A DNA stretch of 64,000 nucleotides, taken from Nicotiana tabacum. Lineage: Eukaryota; Streptophyta; Magnoliopsida; Solanales; Solanaceae. The notes under the pieces were generated by a model. It saw only the letters and a list, made by a program, of their open reading frames with translations. It had not been told where the DNA came from and ran no database searches. The translations under genes and the position numbers were made by a program. The DNA lies in assembly GCF_000715075.1 (NCBI RefSeq), contig NC_134085.1, forward strand, positions 137,034,060 to 137,098,059. Direction: 5' to 3'. Positions within the stretch are counted from its first letter, which is position 1. The number at the start of each line of letters is the position of its first letter. Below are positions 56,672 through 64,000 of this stretch, in pieces.

Positions 56672-59494
56672 CTAAGTGGCTTGGTCATCTTCGGGAGTGG
56701 AGTCTCTGCCCTCGGGGTCTTCTACATTTTCAGATTCACTCAAGCTGTTGGATCTATTGTCATCATCGAGATAAGTTAATTTCTCAGTCTCAACTTCAAG
56801 CTTCTTAGTGCCCTTGATCTCAGTTGAAAGATCAAAGCCCCGAGCATGGATTTCTTCAAGGGTCTCCCTTTGAGATTTACACTTGGCGTGCTCGGCAATC
56901 CTCTCTGCGTGAATCTGAGCGGCCTCGGCAACCTCCTTTGCCCGAACTTAAGTAGCTTCAGCATCAGCCCGGTAGATAGCCACTACTATATCAATATTGG
57001 CCTTGGTTGTTTCGACCTCCGATTTGGCCACTTCGAGCTCTGTGACCAGCTTCTCCCGATCAGAAATTATAGAACCCAACTAAGATTGGAGCTCCTCAAT
57101 TTTTGTGGCTTGCGCCAAGGTTTTTTCCTTTATATTTCGGAGCTGAACTTCAGTCGAGGCCAACTGGGCCCGCGCGGTCTCCTTTTCTAAGGCTAAGTGA
57201 TCTATGTTCTTTTTCCATACTACGGCCTCTGTCTTTACAGTCTCTACCTCTTCACAGAGCTGCCCGATTATGTGAATCTTTTGGTGGACCTGCAGATTTA
57301 GATCGTTAGTCACAGTACCCGATTCGTCTTCAGTAACTTTGAAGATACTGTTTACCTGCTTGACCAGATTAGCATGTTCTTTTTGGGCCACCTCTAAATT
57401 AGCTCGAAGGCTCTTAACCTCCATTTCTCTTTGCTCACTAAGATGTTTGAAGGCATCTTTCTTCTCAGTGAGCCCCCGGATCTCGGCCTCATACCGGCTC
57501 AGCTCTCCTTGTAATCAGTGGAAAGCCTCGTAGTGAAGTACCGATGCCTGCAAACATAAAAAGGAAAGTTATACAAAGGGAGAAAATATAAGTATGTAAA
57601 TTTATAGGGAAATCACGGATTACTCGGTTTAGAGCCTGTTGGGCTTCATTGAAAAGACAAGGTGCTCCCACCTCGTCCATCTTGGCTCATTCTTCTTCTG
57701 TGACCAAATACCGGAGGTATCTGGCAACCCCTACAGGGGTAGCAAGAACCTGGGCATTCTCCGAGACTGTGATAAAGATTGTTCGCTTGCACCCGGGATC
57801 GACACTAGTGGCTGAAAACTAATTGGTTATTTTAAGTCTCGAGAAAGCATCGCCTGAGCTTTTCTTAGGAACCTCCAAGTCACTCAGATCGAAGACATCT
57901 TCTACCCCAACAAAATAACCACAAAAAATATCTTCCTCTCCGTGGGATCCTTCCCCGTGACAAGTCTCCGCGGCATAAGCATCGCGTATCATCGAATCGG
58001 AAACTGAAGGAAACAAGGGGGAATCCTCGTTCTCTATTGCCCCAAGTGGGTCCTTTGAGGCACTACCTCTATCTTGGGGAGCCCCAAGTCCGGTTTCTGC
58101 ACCAACATCCACCACTTCTTCAACTGTCTCTTTTCCCAGAGGTAAAGCATCTTTGGTTCCTCTTGGCTCGGGGACTTGGGCCGAAGTCTCCTCCTCGACC
58201 TCTTCAAGCCTAGGCGGAGCAGTATCAACTCCCACCGGTTCCGAAGTTCTCCGAACCTCGGTTCTAGCTTGCGCACGAACCACCAGCCCAAAATCATCTT
58301 CATTCTCTTCTTCTTCATCCTCTTCGGGCTCATTCAGTAGCTGACAGACTGAGTCTATTGTTAGAGGATGACATTTCCCTTACGAGTTTGCCTCTTTTTG
58401 GGCTTCTGCTCATCTAACTTTGTGGAGCTCGGAGCCCCTATCCTCTTCCGCTCTTTCTTCTGCTTCAGAGTAGATGGTTGGGGAAGGTTTTCTTCATCTC
58501 CGGATGGGGGCCTCATCATCATATCCTTCCCGAGACCTACAAATGAAAAGAAATGAATAAGTTCAAAAATATATTCGAACAATGGTCAAATCATTAAGTC
58601 GAGAAGAGAAACTTACCACGGCTACTAGCCTCTCATCGACCCTTCGCCAAATCACGCCATGCACGCTCGACATGTGTCAATTGCGATATCAGGCTCCTGA
58701 CCCAGTCTGCGAGTTGGGGGACCGCACCCGGCATCCAGGCGATGGCTACATCCAGTAAAACACTGATAAGAAAGGGTGAAAAAATGAAGACAATAAACAG
58801 AAATCAGGGACGGAATCATACTTATGTTTCATATTCCATTTCTCAAGAAATGGCATACTCTCGGCCATGATCAAGTCCGAGGTCTTCACTCTAACAAATC
58901 GGCTCATCCAGCCCTGATCTTTGTCCTCATTTATGCTCGAGAACGGTGCTCTGGTGGCTCGACGTTAAAACTTAATTAGTCTTCCTCGATAGAGTCGGGG
59001 GCTATATAGGCGTATGAGGTGGCCGAGGGTGAAGGGAAGCCCATCGACTTTGCTCGAGAAGAAACAGAGGAGTATCACTGTCTTCCAGAAAGAGGGATGA
59101 ATCTAACCAAGGGTCACCTCGTATTTCTTGTAGAAATCTATGATTATCGAATCCAAGGGGCCCAACGTGAAAGGGTAAGTGTAAACACTTAAGAATCCTT
59201 CTACATGAGTGGTGATTGCTTCTTCCGGAGCAGGCACCACCACGTGTTTGTTACCCCAGTTGTAGTCTTTTTTAGCCAGCGAGAGGAGTTTTTCGGTTAT
59301 CGAGCATATATACCTCGATACCGGCTCGCATCGGCCCGGCACTGAGGAAGTCTTTTCAACCTTGAAATTAGAATCAAGATCACACCCCCCGCGAAAAAAC
59401 TCCTCAGAGCATGGCTCCGCCACCGGTTCCTCGCCAACCGACCATGAAGGTGAAGCAATTTCCATTTACGGAACAATTTTAGATGTTTTGGCCA
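56672..59494 (-). pseudogene. Antisense ORF of host element H, multi-exon and broken
   Basis: Reads from Met 59494 (MAKTSKIVP, then a stop, then MEIASPSW) leftwards. Exon-like pieces: 59494-58840 (SRYICSITEKLLSLAKKDY, DFYKKYEVTLG, IHPSFWKTVILL and, after stops, GWMSRFVRVKTSDLI); 58770-58618 ending at a GTAAGT donor; 58540 onward after a TAG acceptor (Lys-rich, then acidic, then EVPKKSSGDAF to 57819); and a coiled coil 57424-57080 followed by sequence to a TAG at 56672. An antisense gene between coding part and 3' LTR is a known feature of some Tat-lineage elements. Its function is unknown, and the N-terminal part resembles plant-mobile-domain-like proteins. At least five stops or frameshifts. 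Confidence 0.68.
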
Positions 59495-59556
59495 TTTTGT
59501 TTTTGTAAGCAAGGAAGAATAGAGATTGGGATATTTGGTGCTTTGGGAAAAACAAG

Positions 59557-61521
59557 TGTTACACCCCATATTTTTGTACGTGAAAGTACGCCATAAGTAA
59601 ATTGATGAAAGCTCGAAAATGAGATGTTACTTCCCATATTTTTGTACATTAAAGTTTCGTTGTAAGTTAATCGATGTAAGTTCGGAAATGAGATTACTTT
59701 GATATTGTAAGTATTATGATATTTCAAACAACTGACAAGTAAATTCGTGAAGGTCAGAGGGTAAGCAAATCGAAGAAAAAACGTTTCGTCGAAGTTTGGC
59801 AATTTGGGGATAAAATATTGTCCAAGCTATAATACCCCTTATTTATGGACTAGTGTCATAAGGTACCACATGACCATGATTATAAGGTGTAAAAATGTGT
59901 TAAAAGTGAATAGTATTTTGAGTAATTCTTGATTATGTGGATAATTGGGTAATTATTGATTTTAGTAGGAGATTAACTAATTAATTAAGCATATTTAGAT
60001 AAGGTTGATTAATCTCCTAATGTGGCAGCCAAGGGGACTTGATTTTAAAGCCCAAGCGATGACTCATAATCATTAAAATAGGTGGAAATTGGAGGATCTT
60101 TTGTGGCTAACTCATCATCTTAGTGACCCACACCCACTAAGGTAAAAGACATCTCAAAGATTCAAAGAGAGACATTTTTCAATCTTCATAGCAAAATGAA
60201 GTGTTCCAGCAAACTTCTACAAGTGATGACAACATGAAATTGCTTCAGCAGATTCATACAAGATCTGATTATGCGTAAGATGCAATTCTTAGAAAGCACG
60301 GTATAATCTTTCTCAAGAATATCATACAGATTTTTCCCTACTTCGATCCGCCGTTACGTGTTTCGTCGAAAAAGACGTGTGTTAGAGGAATTGTCAAGAG
60401 AATCGGTCCAGGTATGTTAAGACTGTCCCTTCTTTAATTTTGGCATGATCCATACGATACAAATGAAACGAGGAAATACACAACTTCTATAAATGACTAT
60501 ATTCATAGAAATATTAGAGGTTCATATGTTTTTGATTCCCCATATGTCTTATTATTCTATCGTCTGTTCATGGGTCTCAGAAAATACGTAAGTTGATGAA
60601 GTTTACTTCATGACATTAATCAAAGGAATAATGGTCTTATGACCTTCAAAGAGATTTTATTGACGTACTTCTCATGCATTACATTCATTTATACATGTAC
60701 ATTGACCCATGACCAGATGATGTTATATACGCGTATATATATATGTTAAATGTATATGGGATATGTGAAAAGGTTACAATGTTATATACGCACCATCACC
60801 TGATCAGTTGGTATACGTTGATGATTTTGCTCACAGTGGCCGAGATGATATAATGAGATTCCCTCAGAGGCTTGATGATGTTTTGAACACATGTACCTAT
60901 GCACGACATGACATTCATACGCATATGCATGACACTATAAGTATTTCATGATTTATAGAGTTATCTAGACTTACAAGTTGAGTCATTTACTCCATGTTTC
61001 TTCCATGTCTTATATATACTTATTTATGTGCCTTACATACTCGGTACATTATTCGTACTGACGTTCTTTTGTTGGGGACGCTGCATTCATACCTGCACAT
61101 ATAGACAATTAGTTTGACGAGCCCTCATAGTAGACGAGGTTAGCATTCAACGAAGGATCGGTAAGACTCCACCTCATTCGGAGTAAAGCCGAGTGTATGA
61201 GTCACCGTGCTAGAATTTTGCTATAGGCTTATGGGTAAGCCGGTATCCTGTCCCATTTGATGTTAAATACTCTTAAAAGCTTTGTAGACAGAGTTTCATT
61301 TTGTACGGTATGTCAGAGGCCTGGACGACCCATATGTATTCATGTTTTAAGAAAGATGGTTCATTGATACATTGTTTTCTCACTTATAGTTATACATTAC
61401 GAGCTGTGGTCATGTTGGCCTAGTTACCAATGATAGTATGATAAGAAAGATATGTTATGTTGGTACTCGGTTGAGTAAGGCACCGGGTGCCTATCGTGAC
61501 CCTTCGATTTGGGTCGTGACA
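59557..61521. mobile_element. Solo LTR (probable Del/Tekay-type gypsy)
   Basis: 1965 bp, begins TGTTACACCCCATATTTTTG and ends TGGGTCGTGACA, with exact flanking ACAAG at 59552-59556 and 61522-61526. No internal region is present, so it is the product of LTR-LTR recombination. The chromovirus (Tekay/Del) assignment rests only on the look of the ends. Confidence 0.82.
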
Positions 61522-61634
61522 ACAAGCAAAGAAACTCAAAGATCTGGAGATAGGAAACTCTGAAGAATGCAAAGAACTATGAAGATTAGAATGAAAGAGA
61601 TTGAAAGTAAAGTTTGGGCAACAAAAGGAAGATA

Positions 61635-61642
61635 TATTTATA
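61635..61642 (-). promoter_or_regulatory. TATA box of the antisense ORF of H
   Basis: TATAAATA on the minus strand. Without the solo LTR and its duplication it would lie about 178 nt upstream of the antisense start at 59494, a sensible promoter distance. Confidence 0.5.
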
Positions 61643-61851
61643 GGTTAAAGACGACGGTTCAGAACCGGTAGTGGCCGACAACAACTGACAGGCATTTAAT
61701 GCCTCGACATCCGAACCAACGAGATGTTTCAGTGCCCACTTGTCACCGACGTCATGATCGAACTCATTGCTTATGTCGTGGTAAACCGAGGGGAAGCTCG
61801 AAGACTGAATTCGTTTCTTGTCATTTCACTCCAAAATACTAGGGGACTATC

Positions 61852-62490
61852 TGTATACGTTCAAAATCAGGCTTGCCTAATTTTGTATGGCTAATCAGAA
61901 TCGGGGTGGCAGATCAAGGCTCGGCCCCGCGTTGTACCGAACCATGGCACGAAGATTGTTTGTTAAGCTCATGAATCAATGATCTATCAAGATTGAGATC
62001 GACCATGATTGAGACCGAAGCGGGATGGAGATTGAGCGAGATCGAAGGAAGCCCGCTATGTCGAATAATAGAAAGCCGAGATAACCGTGATCGGGCAAGG
62101 ATCGTGGCAGAAATCTTGGCACATATCAAGTCAAGACCGGTTATTAGTCAATCATAGGATTTCCTTCTGTATTTAGAATTGTACCATAAGTAGAATTTCT
62201 CTACTATATAAAGGGGATCTAATCATTTTGTAGACATATATTCATGCATAACAAAGCAATACATTACATTTTCTCTCTTAAGCTCTATTATTTAATTCAT
62301 ACTTTTTTTAGTATACTCTGTTGGTTCGAGGGCGATCTAGCTCGAAGGTCATAACCACTCATTATATTGGTTTGCTTTATTTTACAGTTAATTTCTAAAA
62401 TTCTCATATTTCTCAATTTGTGCCAAGTGAAATCGCATATCCTTAAAAGCACTTATAAGTTTAATTGTTATCCAATTTTAGGGGTAAACA
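61852..62490 (+). repeat. 3' LTR of host element H
   Basis: 639 bp, pairs with 12863-13501, preceded by ACTAGGGGACTATC, which is the polypurine tract. TATATAAA at 62205-62212. It ends GTAAACA. Confidence 0.88.
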
Positions 62491-63431
62491 AGAATATTGG
62501 AACAGAAAGTATAATCAACTTAATGATGCTCAAAATCAGGGCTTGCTAGATTGACCGAGAGATTTTGAATCAGCAACAACACCTGGACAAAATCCAAACA
62601 AAAGTTGTAATTAAATTGTAATCATTACAGGTGCTTCGACTAATAGTGCACACATCATCTTTTCATAATGGTAGATTTGATTTATGACAAATGATAATGC
62701 AAGCATGGGTGTGTATATGTGACGAAATCAGACACAAGATCTAAAGTTCAATGGGTGGTTAACCATATATTCTTTTGGTGTATGGAAAGTATCAAAGTGT
62801 ACAGATCATTGGGATAGCTTGATAGAGGATTGCAGTTAAACTAACAATATATTGTGTGCATATAAGATTGTTAAGCCACTGCGTGTGATATTAGTCAAAC
62901 CCATTTGTCTCATCAAAAGAACATAACACAACAAATTTTTAAACCTTGGAGGCCAAAACAATGGAAATCAAATTTAATTGAACAAACTCTGTTTGCACAA
63001 GGTTCATCTTTCGAAGGATGCCCCAAGATGGTGCACATTTGCAAACCAGGATCCAGATTAGAGTATATATCGTCTCAATGTATTTCCAGGATCCATATTA
63101 GAGTATATACCGTCTCAATGTCAATACAATCCACGATCCACAAAGGTGAGCATCCTAACAAAGACTGAACCTTTCTTCATTTGGGATAAACTGTCAACTT
63201 GGACAGTTTTTTTTGGTTATGGTTAGAGGGAGGTACAGTAATTCCCCTAAAACAGACATGTTTTGTTCTAGTGTATTCATATTACATGTCAAAATATTTT
63301 AACTATCTGCCCAAAATACATCATTTGCTAACATCAGATGAAGTGTTAGCATGGTAGTTCTTCCCAAAAAATTTGAATTTGTTGCTTTCTTTGCCAGTGC
63401 ATCAGTCACATGTCAAAAATACATCAGTCAC
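62491..63431. other. Flanking DNA without a supported gene
   Basis: AT-rich. A short direct duplication of about 50 bp around AGGATCCAxATTAGAGTATAT occurs at 63048-63117. No coding region is supported. Confidence 0.4.
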
Positions 63432-63582
63432 GTGTTTTGTTCTAGTGTATTCATATTACATGTCAAAAATTTCTAACTATCTGCCCAAAATACATAATTT
63501 GTTAACATCAGATGAACTGTTAGCATGGTAGTTCTTCCCAAAAAATTTGAATTTGTTGCTTTTTTTGCCAGTGCATTAGTCA
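63258..63582. repeat. Direct duplication of about 150 bp, offset 174
   Basis: 63258-63407 and 63432-63582 share TTTTGTTCTAGTGTATTCAT, ACTATCTGCCCAAAATAC and AGCATGGTAGTTCTTCCC. The copies differ at several positions. The right copy overlaps the end of the RNase H pseudogene. Confidence 0.85.
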
Positions 63583-64000
63583 CTTTATTCTGTTCCCTGT
63601 AACTGTGTCTCACCACCACCCTGTCCATCCTTTGGATCAATAACCTACATTCACAAATTATAGGATCATAAATTATATTGTCTGTGAGTAGTATTTTTAT
63701 TACCTCAGCCGAATCTGTAGCTATTTCTAAAGGAACCCATCCATTTTGTTCAGCAATTTGGAGGCCCTTTAGCAAAGCTTTTAATTCTGCCACAGTGATG
63801 GTGGTATGTGGTATGTTCTTCATATACCCCATAATCAAGTCTCCATTAAGAGTCCGAAATACCCCCACCAATTCCCCCAATGTCTAGGTTGCCGTTGGCT
63901 GCCCCATCTATGTTGAGTTTATAGTGCCCCTCATGGGGGGCTCCCATTTAACTCTGGTATGGAAGGGATTTCTGGTCACACCTTTTTGTACCAAAGTATA
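63473..64000 (-). pseudogene. LINE-type or plant RNase H-like domain (RVT_3), broken
   Basis: The minus strand enters with KLNIDGAANGNLDIGGIGG (first catalytic Asp, about 63920-63870), then after a frameshift continues FRTLNGDLIMGYMKN, TVAELKALLKGLQIAEQ (Glu) and LEIATDSAEVIKIL (Asp). It ends with HSYREQNKVTNALAKKATNS, where the usual A-D-x-L-A has Asn. This is the plant RNase H fold found at the C terminus of many LINE reverse transcriptases. The window ends before any RT domain could be seen, so a LINE 3' end is inferred. Confidence 0.7.

Larger units (their letters stand above)
12863..62490 (+). mobile_element. Outer host element H: non-autonomous Tat-like gypsy with nested insertions
   Basis: The two LTRs are both 639 bp (12863-13501 and 61852-62490). 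Between them, after removing the inserted elements M, O and the solo LTR, about 7.7 kb remains: primer site, broken gag (13612-14885), 3' region, a 53-bp tandem array split by O, an antisense ORF (59494-56672) and a polypurine tract before the 3' LTR. There is no pol. Gag runs straight into the 3' region at the point where M inserted. The antisense ORF between the coding part and the 3' LTR is known for some Tat-lineage elements. Mobilisation would need enzymes supplied by a relative. Confidence 0.85.

Noticed and set aside
59557..61521. Solo LTR as the promoter region of the antisense ORF
   Set aside because: Exact 5-bp duplications and TG...CA ends show it is an insertion; the likely promoter lies beyond it at 61635.

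Overview
This window is nuclear DNA from a flowering plant. Spliced plant coding sequence, AT-rich flanks and very large Ty3/gypsy (Tat/Ogre-like) retrotransposons all point that way. The repeat types look like those of a large Solanaceae genome (tobacco, pepper or potato relatives), but that is an inference from memory. No rRNA, tRNA or CRISPR feature was found.

Layout. (1) 485-4021 holds the only host gene I can support. It is a six-exon plus-strand gene whose spliced frame is continuous for 695 codons. Its N-terminal third resembles the plant eIF4E-binding protein CBE1. (2) 5422-10951 is a degenerate Ty1/copia element on the minus strand, with a MITE (7495-7857) inside its pol gene. (3) 11535-12620 is a truncated plus-strand copia element (LTR, primer site, gag start). 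(4) 12863-62490 is one 49.6-kb nest. Its outer host is a small (about 7.7 kb) Tat-like gypsy element with 639-bp LTRs, a broken gag, no pol and an antisense ORF. Three insertions split it: element M (15027-33689, minus strand, 4.1-kb LTRs, no coding capacity), element O (34798-56030, plus strand, 21.2 kb, Ogre-like with 3.5-kb LTRs, ORF1, gag, protease, RT, two RNase H domains and integrase, all broken by stops) and a solo LTR (59557-61521). Target-site duplications GTCCT (O) and ACAAG (solo LTR) are exact. (5) 62491-64000 is flanking DNA ending in a LINE-type RNase H pseudogene.

Most interesting signal. A compact motif of about 65-75 nt, apparently with three helices, occurs eight times in the two related elements M and O. 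In O it sits exactly at the module boundaries: leader|ORF1, ORF1|gag, pol|3' region, and 3' region|PPT. The predicted stems keep pairing although their bases change (for example CTACG/CGTAG against CTACA/TGTAG). A derivative inside M (segment P, 23756-29035) has lost ORF1 and gag-pol but kept the motif at each boundary. P also begins about 33 nt downstream of a TATA box in the full-length LTR, as if it were copied from an RNA 5' end. The 3' regions of M and O consist largely of tandem arrays whose units are themselves short hairpins.
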